A stretch of DNA of 64,000 nucleotides from Phycisphaeraceae bacterium. GTDB taxonomy: Bacteria > Planctomycetota > Phycisphaerae > Phycisphaerales > UBA1924. Location: contig JAHBXK010000001.1 in NCBI GenBank assembly GCA_019636535.1, forward strand, positions 124,001 through 188,000. Reading direction: 5' to 3'. Below, piece after piece: positions 55,501 through 64,000 of the stretch. Below the pieces are notes generated by a model that ran no database searches, had not been told where the DNA came from, and saw only the letters and a list, made by a program, of their open reading frames with translations. How positions within the stretch are numbered: position 1 is the first letter of the stretch; the number at the start of each line of letters is the position of its first letter. A program made the translations under genes and the position numbers.

Positions 55501-56970
55501 ATGCACCCACCGCCCACCCCCTCCCCCCCCTTCAACCTCACCGACGCCTCCGTCACCGTCATGGGCCTCGGCCGCTTCGGCGGCGGCGTCGGCGTCACGC
55601 GATTCCTGGCCGAGCAGGCCGGGTGCGCCCGCGTGCTGGTCACCGACCTCTCTCCGGAGTCCGACCTGGCCGACAGCCTCGCCCAGCTCGAACCGCTCAT
55701 CCGCCGAGGCATCGTCGAGACGCGCTTGGGCGGCCACAACGTCTCCGACTTCACCACCGCCGATCTGGTCGTCGCCAACCCCGCCGTGCCCACCCCGTGG
55801 GACAACCGCTTCCTCCGCGCAGCGCTCGCCGCCGGCATCCCGCTCGCCACCGAGATCGGCCTGCTCGTTCCGCGCTTGCCGAGCCGCACCAACACCATCG
55901 CCGTCACCGGCAGCGTCGGCAAGAGCACCACCACCGCCATGATCGCCCACGCCCTGCGAGCGGTCCTCGGTGAGAGCGCGGTCGCGCTCGGCGGCAACAT
56001 CGGCGGGACGCTCCTCAACGACCTCCCCCGCTTCACGTCCGACACGCGCATCGTGCTCGAACTCTCGAGCGCGATGCTCTTCTGGCTCGCGTCCGCCGAC
56101 GAACACGGTCTGGTCCGCACGCTCGACGCTGACCCAGCGGCGCTCGCCCATCCGAAGTGGTCCCCCGCCGTGGCCGTGGCCACCAACCTCGCCCCAAACC
56201 ACGCCGACTGGCACGGCACGCTCGATCACTACGCGGCCAGCAAGCGCGCCCTCCTGCTCGCCCAGCTTCCGGGCGACACCGCGATCCTCGGCGATGAGTC
56301 CGTGGCCAACTGGGCCGCACTCACGCGTGCCACGGTGCAAGGGCCGCACCTGCCGCGTTTCGACCGACCGATGGCCCTGCCGGGTGAGCACAACCGACGC
56401 AACGCCGCCGTCGCGCTCGCCGCTTGCGCGGCCGCGATCGGCACCGACCAGCGCAGCACGCTCGCCGAGGCGATCGCGGCGTTCCCCGGCCTGGTCCACC
56501 GCCTGCAGTTCGTGGCCGAGGTCCGCGGCGTCCGCTACTTCAACGACTCCAAGAGCACCACCCCCGAGAGCGCCCTGCGCGCGGTCGAGGCCGTCGCCGA
56601 GACCCTCGCCGTCGGCGCTCGCGGCGTGCACCTCATCGCCGGCGGTTACGACAAGAAGATCGCGCTCGACCCGATCGCGCACCTTGCGCCGACGCTCGCG
56701 GGGCTGTACACGATCGGACAGACCGGCCCCGCGCTCGCCGCCGCCGCGCTCGCAAATGGCGCGCACGCGGAGCACGTCCACGACACCGGCACGCTCGAAA
56801 GCGCTTTCGCGCTCGCCGTCGCGTGCGCCAAACCGGGTGAGGCCGTCGTGCTGAGCCCCGCCTGCGCCAGTTGGGACCAGTTCACTAACTTCGAGGCACG
56901 CGGCGACCTGTTCGTCTCGCTCGTCCGCGCAGCCGCCGGGCGAGACCACCCGACCGGAGCCACCGCATGA
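55501..56970 (+). CDS. murD: UDP-N-acetylmuramoylalanine-D-glutamate ligase
   Basis: Adds D-glutamate to UDP-MurNAc-L-Ala, an early cytoplasmic step of peptidoglycan synthesis. A Rossmann-like MGLGRFGGGVGVTRFL N-domain, the P-loop VTGSVGKSTTTA (residues 135-146), LATNLAPNHADWHGT, LPGEHNRRNAAVALAA, GLVHRLQFV and FNDSKSTTPESAL follow in the usual order. The Walker A is SVGKST rather than TNGKT/S. Length 489 aa is a little over the usual 440. The stop codon overlaps the next start by 4 bp (ATGA). Confidence 0.93.
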   Translation: MHPPPTPSPPFNLTDASVTVMGLGRFGGGVGVTRFLAEQAGCARVLVTDLSPESDLADSLAQLEPLIRRGIVETRLGGHNVSDFTTADLVVANPAVPTPWDNRFLRAALAAGIPLATEIGLLVPRLPSRTNTIAVTGSVGKSTTTAMIAHALRAVLGESAVALGGNIGGTLLNDLPRFTSDTRIVLELSSAMLFWLASADEHGLVRTLDADPAALAHPKWSPAVAVATNLAPNHADWHGTLDHYAASKRALLLAQLPGDTAILGDESVANWAALTRATVQGPHLPRFDRPMALPGEHNRRNAAVALAACAAAIGTDQRSTLAEAIAAFPGLVHRLQFVAEVRGVRYFNDSKSTTPESALRAVEAVAETLAVGARGVHLIAGGYDKKIALDPIAHLAPTLAGLYTIGQTGPALAAAALANGAHAEHVHDTGTLESAFALAVACAKPGEAVVLSPACASWDQFTNFEARGDLFVSLVRAAAGRDHPTGATA

Positions 56971-57806
56971 CCCGCGCCATCGTCGTCGCGTTCGCGTTCG
57001 TCTGGCTCGTGCTCGTAGCCGGCTGCGCGCAGCGCCCGCCCGCCGACGAAACCGCACCGATCGAACAGGCCAAGCAATCCGAGACGGCCAAGTCGGACAC
57101 GCCGGCCCAACCGACTTTCAAGCAACTTTTCCCGCACGTCCGAGCGGACCTCCGTGCTGGAGTGGTCGAGTTCGATGCGCGCGTCACGCCGCTTCTCATC
57201 CCCGATTCGCAAGCGCCGCTCTTCTACCTCGAAGTCCTGGTCTGCACGCCCGACACGCGCGAGCACGAGACGCTGCTGGTGACCGATGCGCGTCCGAGCA
57301 ACATTCACGCGGCGTTGCTGGCCGCCGGGCTCAAGCCCGGCAGGCCCGGCGGCTGGCGCGCGGAGCCTCGCGCACTCGATCCGGGCGCGGTCGATCTGGT
57401 TCCGATCGCGCCCACGGGCGACGCCGTGTCTGTCCGTTTCGTGGTCAACGCCGGTCGGCCCGACGAGCGCGTCGTCGATCCTCTGGAATGGACCGTGCAG
57501 GCTTCCGACGTCATGGCCGACTCGCCGACACCTCGGACGCTCAAAGCGCACTTGGCCACGACAGGGTTCCATGTCTTTGCCGGCTCGGTGCTCGCTCGAC
57601 ATCGGCCCGACCAGCCCGAGACCTACGACGCCGACGGCACCGGCCAGATCGTCGGTCTGCACACCTTCGGCAGCGAGGTGATCGCCCTCACCACGGTGAT
57701 GAACCCGGACGCGGAGACCGAGGCGCCCGAGTGGGTGGCAGACCTGCGACCGGGCGTAATCCCGGGTCCCGGCACGCCGGTGCGTGTGCGGATCTCGCGG
57801 CCGTGA
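56967..57806 (+). CDS. YdjY-like lipoprotein
   Basis: A 279-aa exported protein. The N-terminus AIVVAFAFVWLVLVAGC is a lipoprotein signal. After a Gln/Lys/Thr-rich linker there is RADLRAGVVEFDARVTPLL, FYLEVLVCTPDTREHETLLV and PSNIHAALLAAGLKPGRPGGW, which resembles the YdjY domain of planctomycete surface proteins. Function not known. Coupled to murD by ATGA overlap, but the role in cell wall synthesis is not shown. Confidence 0.7.
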   Translation: MTRAIVVAFAFVWLVLVAGCAQRPPADETAPIEQAKQSETAKSDTPAQPTFKQLFPHVRADLRAGVVEFDARVTPLLIPDSQAPLFYLEVLVCTPDTREHETLLVTDARPSNIHAALLAAGLKPGRPGGWRAEPRALDPGAVDLVPIAPTGDAVSVRFVVNAGRPDERVVDPLEWTVQASDVMADSPTPRTLKAHLATTGFHVFAGSVLARHRPDQPETYDADGTGQIVGLHTFGSEVIALTTVMNPDAETEAPEWVADLRPGVIPGPGTPVRVRISRP

Positions 57807-57818
57807 GCGATCGACCGC

Positions 57819-58502
57819 TCACTTCGCGCTGGTCAGGCAGGCGTTGAGCACCGCCTCGGCGACGAGGCGGGCGTGCTTGGCCGCTTCCATCTCGCGGTTG
57901 ACGTGGCGCGCGGCGATCGCCCCGGTCAGGAGGACCATCATCTGCGACGCGATCGACTCGGCCTTGTCGGCGTCGAGTCCGGCCTGCTCGACGCGCGTGC
58001 GGAGCAACTCGAACAACCCCTCGCCGTGGACGCGGGCGGCCTGGTTGATCGGGTCGGTGGGCGTCGGAAACTCGGTCGCGGCGCTCATGAAGATGCAGCC
58101 CCGGAAGTCGGTGCTGCGGAACCAGTCGTCGAACGAGTCGAAGATGGCGAGCAACTGCGCTTTGGGGTCTTCGCCGCCGCGCCGGCGGATGTCCTGCTCA
58201 AGGTCCTCGATCTCGATCGCGTGCCGCTCGGCGAGCACGGCGATGATCAGGTCGTCCTTGCTCTCGAAGTGGTTGTAGAAGGTCGTCTTGGTCACGCCGA
58301 CCTCGGCGATGATCCGATCGAGCCCGACTGGGCCGAAGCCGTGCTGAACGAACAGGTTCGCGGCGGCGGTGATCAGGCGCTCCCGCGTTCCGCTCGGCGC
58401 AGCACGAGACGCTCCGTTCGGCGCGCCGCCCGCGCGTGCCGTGGACGCGGGAGCGGGGTCGCCTTGAGCGCCGGACGGGATGGACTTGCGTGTTGCTCGC
58501 AC
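57819..58502 (-). CDS. TetR-family transcriptional regulator
   Basis: A 227-aa repressor-type protein. The N-terminal DNA-binding domain is RERLITAAANLFVQHGFGPVGLDRIIAEVGVTKTTFYNHFESKDDLI, a classic TetR helix-turn-helix with the YNHF helix. The C-terminal helical domain would bind an effector and form dimers. GTG 58502 has GGGAGG four bases upstream; a GTG at 58523 is also possible. It is divergent from the membrane methyltransferase gene and probably controls both from the operators at 58587-58622. Confidence 0.88.
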   Translation of the reverse strand: MRATRKSIPSGAQGDPAPASTARAGGAPNGASRAAPSGTRERLITAAANLFVQHGFGPVGLDRIIAEVGVTKTTFYNHFESKDDLIIAVLAERHAIEIEDLEQDIRRRGGEDPKAQLLAIFDSFDDWFRSTDFRGCIFMSAATEFPTPTDPINQAARVHGEGLFELLRTRVEQAGLDADKAESIASQMMVLLTGAIAARHVNREMEAAKHARLVAEAVLNACLTSAK

Positions 58503-58586
58503 GAGGCCTCCCTTTCTCCCCACATCCCCACCACGTCACCAGCACCCCTCCCATACACGCGTTCTCATGGCCGCACAATCGGTCAC

Positions 58587-58622
58587 TTGACCGGCAGTCA
58601 ACCCGGGTTGACCCCGAGTCAA
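58587..58622. promoter_or_regulatory. Tandem TetR-type operators
   Basis: Two 15-bp dyads TTGAC-CGGCA-GTCAA (58587-58601) and TTGAC-CCCGA-GTCAA (58608-58622) have centres 21 bp apart, two helical turns. Between them GTCAACCCGGGTTGAC (58597-58612) is itself a perfect 16-bp palindrome. This is a typical TetR-dimer pair site, in the gap between the TetR gene and the gene it probably controls. Confidence 0.78.
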
Positions 58623-58771
58623 TTGGCCGAGTTTGGCCGAAGGGGTAAGGTCGCCCGCTTCATGAACGTTCAAGATGCACATTCTACCCACATGTCCTGA
58701 ATTCAGAGTCGACCCCCCTCCCCAGGTCCTTGCTGCCCGCCCCTTACCCCAAGCCAGAAACGGAGCGAACC

Positions 58772-59614
58772 ATGTCCTTCTGCGTGTCAAGCCCTGCTCG
58801 TGACAGCCTAAACCAAGCCCCGAGCGTCTCCGGTGCGCCGAGCGAACCGGCCGGGGTCGGCGCACCGCTCGCGATGCGTGTTTCGATTTTCGCGTACGGA
58901 GTAATCTGCTACGCCGTCTTCTTCGGCACGTTCCTGTACGGCTTCGGCTTCATGGGCAACCTGATGGTGCCCAAGGCGATCGACTCGGCCCGGGCCGAGG
59001 GCGTCTCGTTCGCCACCGCGCTCGGGATCAACACGCTCCTGCTGCTGGTGTTCGCGGTGCAGCACAGCCTGATGGCCCGGCCGTGGTTCAAGGCCCGGTG
59101 GACGCGGGTCGTTCCCGAGCCGGCCGAGCGGAGCACCTATGTGCTGTTCTCGAGCCTGGCGCTGATCGCGCTGTTCTGGCTGTGGCAGCCGATGGGCGGG
59201 ATCGTCTGGAACGTCGAGAACCCGACCACACGGATGGCGCTCTACGGCCTGTTCGCCTCGGGCTGGCTGCTTGTGCTGGTGACGACATTCCTGATCAACC
59301 ACTTCGACCTCTTCGGGCTGAGGCAGGTCTGGCTCTACCTCAACGACCGGCCGTACACGCATTTGAAGTTCAAGACGCCGGGCGTGTACAAACTGGTTCG
59401 GCACCCGCTCTACGTCGGGTGGCTGGTCGGCTTCTGGGCGACGCCGACGATGACGGTTGCGCACCTGTTCTTCGCGCTGGTGACGACGGCGTACATCCTG
59501 ATGGCGATCCGGTGGGAGGAGCGCGACCTGATCGACCACCACGGCAAGCATTACACGGACTATCGCAATCGCGTCGGGATGCTGGTGCCCAAGATGCGAC
59601 GCGCCGAATCGTGA
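58772..59614 (+). CDS. mddA: Methanethiol S-methyltransferase-like membrane protein (MddA/NnrU type)
   Basis: A 280-aa integral membrane protein with five or six helices (IFAYGVICYAVFFGTFLYGFG; LGINTLLLLVFAVQHSLM; ALIALFWLW; FASGWLLVLVTTFLIN; VGWLVGFWATPTM). The block INHFDLFGLRQVWLYL and KTPGVYKLVRHPLYVGWL, with WEERDLIDHHGKHY, is characteristic of MddA, which makes dimethyl sulfide from methanethiol. It belongs to the isoprenylcysteine methyltransferase-like fold. ATG 58772 has GGAG upstream. The first 40 residues are a soluble, Ser/Ala/Pro-rich extension. Control by the divergent TetR is likely. Confidence 0.78.
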   Translation: MSFCVSSPARDSLNQAPSVSGAPSEPAGVGAPLAMRVSIFAYGVICYAVFFGTFLYGFGFMGNLMVPKAIDSARAEGVSFATALGINTLLLLVFAVQHSLMARPWFKARWTRVVPEPAERSTYVLFSSLALIALFWLWQPMGGIVWNVENPTTRMALYGLFASGWLLVLVTTFLINHFDLFGLRQVWLYLNDRPYTHLKFKTPGVYKLVRHPLYVGWLVGFWATPTMTVAHLFFALVTTAYILMAIRWEERDLIDHHGKHYTDYRNRVGMLVPKMRRAES

Positions 59615-59642
59615 ACGGCGGTCGCGCGGGTGGACGTTCGGC

Positions 59643-60050
59643 TCAGGCGGAGCGCTCGTCCTCGTCGGCGGCGGGCTCGATCTCGGGTGTGCGATGCTTG
59701 AAGGCACGCTCGAGCCTGGCGAGGTGGCCGGGCGAGGGATGGGCGACCGCGCCGCACTCGGGGCAGATGACGCCGTGGAGACCGATGGGCTCGCCTGTGA
59801 GGTCCTTGCCGCAGGAGAGGCAGGCTTGACCGGCAAGCCGGTGCGTCATCTTGTGCATCGTGACGGCGACGGCCGCGACGGTGACGCCGATGACGGGCCA
59901 CATGGGCAGGCTGAAGGCGGTGAGCGTGAAGACGAGCAGCACAGCGCACAGCAGCGCGCCAAGAGCCCGGAGTTTGATCCGGCGGAGCCAGCGGCTGGGG
60001 CCTGAGGCGGGCTCGGCGGGGCGGGTTCGAGATCGGCGGGAGGGCTTCAT
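59643..60050 (-). CDS. Membrane protein with zinc ribbon
   Basis: A 135-aa protein with a basic N-terminus, two close membrane helices (ALGALLCAVLLVFTLTAFSL; WPVIGVTVAAVAVTM) and a C-terminal ribbon, CLSCGKDLTGEP...CPECGAVAHPS. It is one of six proteins in the window with the same ribbon shape. Last gene of a minus-strand trio; function unknown. Confidence 0.7.
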   Translation of the reverse strand: MKPSRRSRTRPAEPASGPSRWLRRIKLRALGALLCAVLLVFTLTAFSLPMWPVIGVTVAAVAVTMHKMTHRLAGQACLSCGKDLTGEPIGLHGVICPECGAVAHPSPGHLARLERAFKHRTPEIEPAADEDERSA

Positions 60051-60143
60051 CGGGTGGAATCGGGATCGGTCGGAGTCGGCGAGAGTGTACCCGGACGGTG
60101 GGGCATTGTGCGTTGCAAGGGAACCGGGCGTGGCGCGAGCGGC

Positions 60144-60995
60144 TCAGTCGTCGTCGGAGGCTCGCTGGACGTCGTTTCCTCGATACGCATCGATGATGGC
60201 GCGGATCCGCAGAGGGTTGGGCAGGTCGTGGGCCTGGATCTCGACGCCGGCGTCGCCCCCACCGCCGCCGGCGTTGCTGATGCCGATGCTGCCTGTGCGG
60301 AGGATGCGTTGAAGGAAGGTCTGTCGGACCTGGATGTCCTGGATCCGGTCGTGCAGGACCTCGCGAGAGTTGCGTGAAAAGAGGCCTTCTCGGAGGGTGG
60401 TTCGCTTGTTGGTGATGATGAGGGCAACGGAGCGCTTGAGCACCCACCAGACGGCGAGGGTGATCAGACCGGCGAGGGCGAGCAGAAGACAGGCGTACAT
60501 GCCGATGGTGGCGACGGTGGCCCAGCCGCCAGCGTCATCGAAGAGGCCGGGGAGGCCGGTGCTTGGAGTCTCGACGGGTGCGGCGTCGGGGTCGGCGGGC
60601 ATGACTGCGCGGTTTCGGCGCGCTGCGGCGAAGAGCCAAGTCGCACCCGCAATGGAGGCGGCGATGCCGAGCACGACGCCAAAGCCTCGTACGGGGTGGG
60701 CGCGGACGGTGACGGGGTGGATGGTGAGGACGTGGACCTCGGGGCCGGAGTCGGGCGGGAGGCCCATCGAGGAGGGCGTGTCCTTGGGCGCGGGACGCGG
60801 GGGACGCTCTCGTTCTGGCACCGGCGCGGGCGCAGGCGCGGGGACGGGTGCCGGGTGGCCGGGGCGACGGGCGCGGACGACGGTGATGTTGCCGCAGTAG
60901 GGGCAGGCCGCCTTTCGGCCCACGAGTTCGGCGTCGACCTCGAGTCGGCGGTCGCAGGCGTCGCAGAGGTAGGTGATGACGTCGTTGCCGGGCAC
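60144..60995 (-). CDS. Zinc-ribbon and bacterial PH-domain membrane protein
   Basis: A 283-aa protein. The N-terminal ribbon is CDACDRRLEV...CPYCGNITVV. A Pro-rich linker follows, then two membrane helices (VLGIAASIAGATWLFAAA; TIGMYACLLLALAGLITLAVWWVL) and the domain KRSVALIITNKRTTLREGLFS with EVLHDRIQDIQVRQ, which is the bacterial PH (bPH2/YdbS) fold. These domains lie under the membrane and may bind lipids or proteins. It is near two other zinc-ribbon membrane genes in the same direction. Confidence 0.78.
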   Translation of the reverse strand: MPGNDVITYLCDACDRRLEVDAELVGRKAACPYCGNITVVRARRPGHPAPVPAPAPAPVPERERPPRPAPKDTPSSMGLPPDSGPEVHVLTIHPVTVRAHPVRGFGVVLGIAASIAGATWLFAAARRNRAVMPADPDAAPVETPSTGLPGLFDDAGGWATVATIGMYACLLLALAGLITLAVWWVLKRSVALIITNKRTTLREGLFSRNSREVLHDRIQDIQVRQTFLQRILRTGSIGISNAGGGGGDAGVEIQAHDLPNPLRIRAIIDAYRGNDVQRASDDD

Positions 60996-61021
60996 GGGTC
61001 ATTGTTCGCCCGGCAGCACGC

Positions 61022-61540
61022 TCAGGAGTTGATGCGCCAGGCGATGTTGCAGCGGGCGCATCGCAGGATGGCGCCGCGCTCGACGGTCTGCTTCGCGAGG
61101 GTGTCGCCGCAGGAACCGCAGATCGGTGGGCCGACCATGGGCAGTCGATTGACAAGGCCGCACTCGGGGCAGCGGATGGTCGCCTCGCCGGAAGGCTCGT
61201 GCGGGGGGAGGTCGCCGATGGCGTATCCGCAGTATTGGCAGTGGAACCAATCGGGCGGACGCGCCGCGGCGAGTTCGTCGGGATGAACGCGCCGATGGAC
61301 GCGAGTCGGCGGCGGACTGCTCAAGATGAGCGCGATCACGATGAGCCCGAGGCCCAGCAGCCCGCCGGTGACGATGATCTCCAGCGTCCACGGCTTAAAG
61401 ATGCGGAGATTGACCGCGGCGAGCGCCGCCGAGAACAGCACCAGCAGGACCAGCGCGACGAGCGCCAGACGGAGCGCCCGCCGCCTGGCCGCTCGGCGGC
61501 TTTGGACGCTGGAATGAAGATCGGTCGGCGGCGGGTCCAC
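61022..61540 (-). CDS. Membrane protein with two zinc ribbons
   Basis: A 172-aa protein with two membrane helices (LALVALVLLVLFSAALAAV; IIVTGGLLGLGLIVIALIL), then CQYCGYAIGDL...CPECGLVNR, and a second pair ICGSCGDTL...CARCN. It is the first gene of the minus-strand trio and begins 41 bp from the divergent polA. Function unknown. Confidence 0.72.
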   Translation of the reverse strand: MDPPPTDLHSSVQSRRAARRRALRLALVALVLLVLFSAALAAVNLRIFKPWTLEIIVTGGLLGLGLIVIALILSSPPPTRVHRRVHPDELAAARPPDWFHCQYCGYAIGDLPPHEPSGEATIRCPECGLVNRLPMVGPPICGSCGDTLAKQTVERGAILRCARCNIAWRINS

Positions 61541-61581
61541 GAGGTCAGCCTACCACGCCGGAGCGGTTACGCTTGCGTGCG

Positions 61582-64000
61582 ATGGCCAAGACTCTCCAGA
61601 CCGACAAAGAGGCGGTTGCGGCGACGACTCCGCTCGCGGAGGTCAGCGCACCGGCCGCCACGGACGTGCCGACGCTGTACCTGATCGACGGGTATGCGCA
61701 GTTCTTTCGGGCGTACCACGCGATCCGGACGCCGATGACCAGCCCGGTGACGAAGGAACCGACGAACATGACGTTCGGGTTCCTCGGGATGCTGCTGAAG
61801 TTGCTGAGGCTGTGCAGGACGTCGGGTCGTGCGTACGTGGCGGTGTGCCTGGACGTGTCCGGGGATCGGGGGACGTTCCGGTCGGAGTTGTACGCGCCAT
61901 ACAAAGCGACTCGACCGCCGCCGCCTGAGGACCTTGAGCCGCAGGTTGAGCGGTGCCTTGCGACGCTGCGGCGCCTGGAGGTGCCGATCGTCGGGTCAGA
62001 GGGGTTCGAGGCGGACGACTGCATCGCGACGCTCGTCACGCGGCTTGCGGAGTCGAGCCCGGACGTGCGCGTGCGGATCATCAGCAAGGACAAGGATCTG
62101 AAACAGGTTCTGCGGTCGGGAGAGAACGGGGGATCGGTCGAGTTGTTCGACATCCACACGGACGAACTGACGACGGAGGAGAGACTGCGCGAGGAGTTCG
62201 GGCTGAGCCCCGCGCAGGTGATCGACATGCTGGCGCTGATGGGGGACAACGTGGACAACGTGCCGGGGGTTGCAGGCGTCGGGCCGAAGACGGCGGCGAA
62301 ACTGGTTTCGGAGCACGGGACGCTGGACGGGGTGCTGGACGCTGCGGCCGCGGGGAAGATCAAGGGCAAGATGGGGGAGAAACTCGCGGCGGCGGCGGCG
62401 GACCGCGAAGCGCTTCACCTTTCGCGGCGGCTGGTGACTCTGCGGCACGATGTGCCGTTGAAGTTCGAACTGGAATCGGCGCGGTCGGAGCGCGTGCGGC
62501 TGGAAGAGTTGATCCCGATTCTGAAGGAACTGGGATTCAACCGGTATCAGGATGAGACGCGGGCGCTGCTGGGCGCGGATGCGCCGGCGGGAGAGATTGC
62601 AAGCACGGCCGGGGCCGCGGGCCGGGATGAGAAGTCGAACGCGACGGCGTCGGGCGCTGCGAAGCGTGCGACCGGGCCGGCGGGAACGGACAAGCCGACG
62701 GGGTTTGCAACGCTGTTCGATTCGTCGAGCGCTGCGTCGGGCGGATCGGGCGCGGGTGGGACCGCGCCGAGCGCGGATGCTCTGCGTGCGATCGCGGCTT
62801 CGGACGGGGAGTATCGGTGCCTGAGAACCCCGGAGGAACTTCGCGCTTTCGTGCGCGAGGCGGTTGACGTGATTCGGAAGGACGATGGGCTCGCGCTGTC
62901 GATCGACACGGAGACGACGGGGCTCTCGCCCATGACGTGCCAGTTGTGCGGCGTGTGCCTGTCGTACAAGCCGGGGACGGGGGTGTACGTGCCAGCGCGC
63001 TCGCCGGAGGCCGGTGCGCACATGGACGAGGCAACGGTGCTGGAGATTCTTAGGCCGGTGCTGGAGGATGCCTCGGTCCGGACGTGCGGGCACAACCTGA
63101 AGTACGACCTGATCGTGCTTCGGAACGCGGGCGTTCGGCTGGCGGGGTTCGTGCCGGGCGAGGGGGATGAGTCGGCAACACCGCCGTTCGACTCGATGGT
63201 GGCGTCGTACCTGATCGACGCGACGCGGTCGAGCCATTCGCTGGATGCGCTGGCGATGGCGCTCTTGAACAGGACGAACATCTCGATCAAGGACCTGCTG
63301 GGTCCGTCGACAGGATCGGGGTCGGGACGAACGAGCGCGCGGACGTTCGAGTCGGTGCCGCTGGAGGCGGCGACGCAGTACGCGGCGGAGGACGCGGACG
63401 TGACGCTGCGGCTTCGCGGGGTGATGCTGCCGCAACTGCGGGAACTCGGGCTGACGGGCCTCTTCGAGCGGCTGGAGATGCCGCTGGTGGAGGTGCTGGC
63501 GGAACTGGAGTTCAACGGGGTGCGGGTGGATCGGGCGGAACTGGACCGGCAGCGTGCGCGGCTGCAATCGCGGATCGACGAATTGAAGAAGGAGATCGAC
63601 CGCGACGCGATGGAGTCGATCGGGAGAACCTTCAACCCGGACTCGCCGAAGCAACTGGCGGCTGCGCTTTTCAACAAGCCGGATGCTGCGCCGGGGTCGG
63701 GTGTTTCGGACGGTCCCGGGCTGGGGTTGCGGCCTGTGAAGCGGACGAAGACGGGGTACTCGACGGACGCGGAGGTGCTGGAGCAACTGGCGCAGGACGC
63801 GACGATCACGACGCGGATCCCGGGGTTGATCGTGGAGCACCGGGAACTGACGAAACTGGTGAGCACGTACCTGGTGGCGCTGGCGGAAGCGATCAACCCG
63901 CGGACGGGGCGGGTGCATTCATCGTTCAATCAGACGGTGGCGGTGACGGGGCGGCTTGCGTCGAGCGATCCAAACCTGCAGAACATCCCGATCAGGACGG
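61582..64000 (+). CDS. polA: DNA polymerase I, partial (runs off the window)
   Basis: Replicative repair polymerase; about 806 residues are present. The 5' nuclease domain has LYLIDGYAQFFRAYHAI, FEADDCIATL and MGDNVDNVPGVAGVGPKTAAKL. The 3'-5' exonuclease domain keeps its metal ligands: D442 and E444 in SIDTETTGLS, N-x-x-YD in HNLKYDLIVL, and YAAEDADVT, so proofreading should be active, unlike in Thermus. The polymerase domain begins with VTGRLASSDPNLQNIP at the end of the window. Linker regions between domains are longer than in E. coli and Gly/Ala/Ser-rich. ATG 61582. Confidence 0.95.
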   Translation, partial: MAKTLQTDKEAVAATTPLAEVSAPAATDVPTLYLIDGYAQFFRAYHAIRTPMTSPVTKEPTNMTFGFLGMLLKLLRLCRTSGRAYVAVCLDVSGDRGTFRSELYAPYKATRPPPPEDLEPQVERCLATLRRLEVPIVGSEGFEADDCIATLVTRLAESSPDVRVRIISKDKDLKQVLRSGENGGSVELFDIHTDELTTEERLREEFGLSPAQVIDMLALMGDNVDNVPGVAGVGPKTAAKLVSEHGTLDGVLDAAAAGKIKGKMGEKLAAAAADREALHLSRRLVTLRHDVPLKFELESARSERVRLEELIPILKELGFNRYQDETRALLGADAPAGEIASTAGAAGRDEKSNATASGAAKRATGPAGTDKPTGFATLFDSSSAASGGSGAGGTAPSADALRAIAASDGEYRCLRTPEELRAFVREAVDVIRKDDGLALSIDTETTGLSPMTCQLCGVCLSYKPGTGVYVPARSPEAGAHMDEATVLEILRPVLEDASVRTCGHNLKYDLIVLRNAGVRLAGFVPGEGDESATPPFDSMVASYLIDATRSSHSLDALAMALLNRTNISIKDLLGPSTGSGSGRTSARTFESVPLEAATQYAAEDADVTLRLRGVMLPQLRELGLTGLFERLEMPLVEVLAELEFNGVRVDRAELDRQRARLQSRIDELKKEIDRDAMESIGRTFNPDSPKQLAAALFNKPDAAPGSGVSDGPGLGLRPVKRTKTGYSTDAEVLEQLAQDATITTRIPGLIVEHRELTKLVSTYLVALAEAINPRTGRVHSSFNQTVAVTGRLASSDPNLQNIPIRT

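Overview
High-GC DNA from a Gram-negative bacterium, most probably a planctomycete of the Phycisphaerae type. The clues are: secreted proteins with a C-terminal Pro-Ala-Pro / hydrophobic / Arg-rich sorting tail (4202 end, 27325 end); many small membrane proteins carrying the same CxxC...CPECG zinc ribbon; LpxK and MurD (lipid A and peptidoglycan); a divergent N-terminally extended CTP synthase; and two intragenic copies of a GCACAGG-type hairpin repeat. The assignment rests on features read in the sequence, not on a database search. No rRNA, tRNA, CRISPR array, IS transposase or prophage was seen.

Layout. 0-8.5 kb: sugar ABC-transporter ATPase, a ten-repeat secreted protein, LpxK, a perfect parS-like palindrome (5760-5785), a TIM-barrel isomerase with queG, and a transaldolase overlapping queG tail to tail. 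8.7-12.4 kb: two paralogous lipoproteins, an ankyrin-repeat protein and a VapBC-type toxin-antitoxin pair. 12.5-27.2 kb: acyl-CoA ligase, HEAT-like secreted protein, acpS/panC divergent pair, PilZ protein, gcvT, a large zinc-ribbon membrane protein, a cysteine-desulfurase-like enzyme, a YgiT-type zinc finger linked to enolase, PhoU and pyrG. 27.3-48.5 kb, all on the minus strand: carA, two related secreted helical proteins, a full type II secretion-like operon (E-F-G-H-I-J-K-L-M-C/P-D plus a lipoprotein) and a secreted protein with a sorting tail and its own promoter and terminator.

48.5-52 kb: a small zinc-ribbon protein translationally coupled to priA. 52-53.5 kb: the anomalous patch of the window, made of a frameshifted RHS-repeat remnant, an AT-rich membrane protein gene bracketed by 20-bp inverted repeats, and a repeat-rich non-coding stretch. 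53.5-58 kb: a hypothetical protein with a good promoter, a class IV aminotransferase, murD and a YdjY-like lipoprotein. 58-59.6 kb: a TetR regulator divergent from a methanethiol methyltransferase-like membrane enzyme, with a tandem TTGAC-N5-GTCAA operator between them. 59.6-64 kb: three zinc-ribbon membrane proteins on the minus strand, then polA running off the end of the window.

How the genes fit together: the secretion operon is the one large functional module (assembly ATPase, inner-membrane platform, pseudopilins, secretin), and several secreted or tail-sorted proteins lie near it. Much of the remainder is housekeeping in short operons with 1-14 bp overlaps. Three regions look most worth following up: the inverted-repeat-bracketed AT-rich gene, the paired helical secreted proteins upstream of the secretion operon, and the lipoprotein/ankyrin/VapBC cluster.
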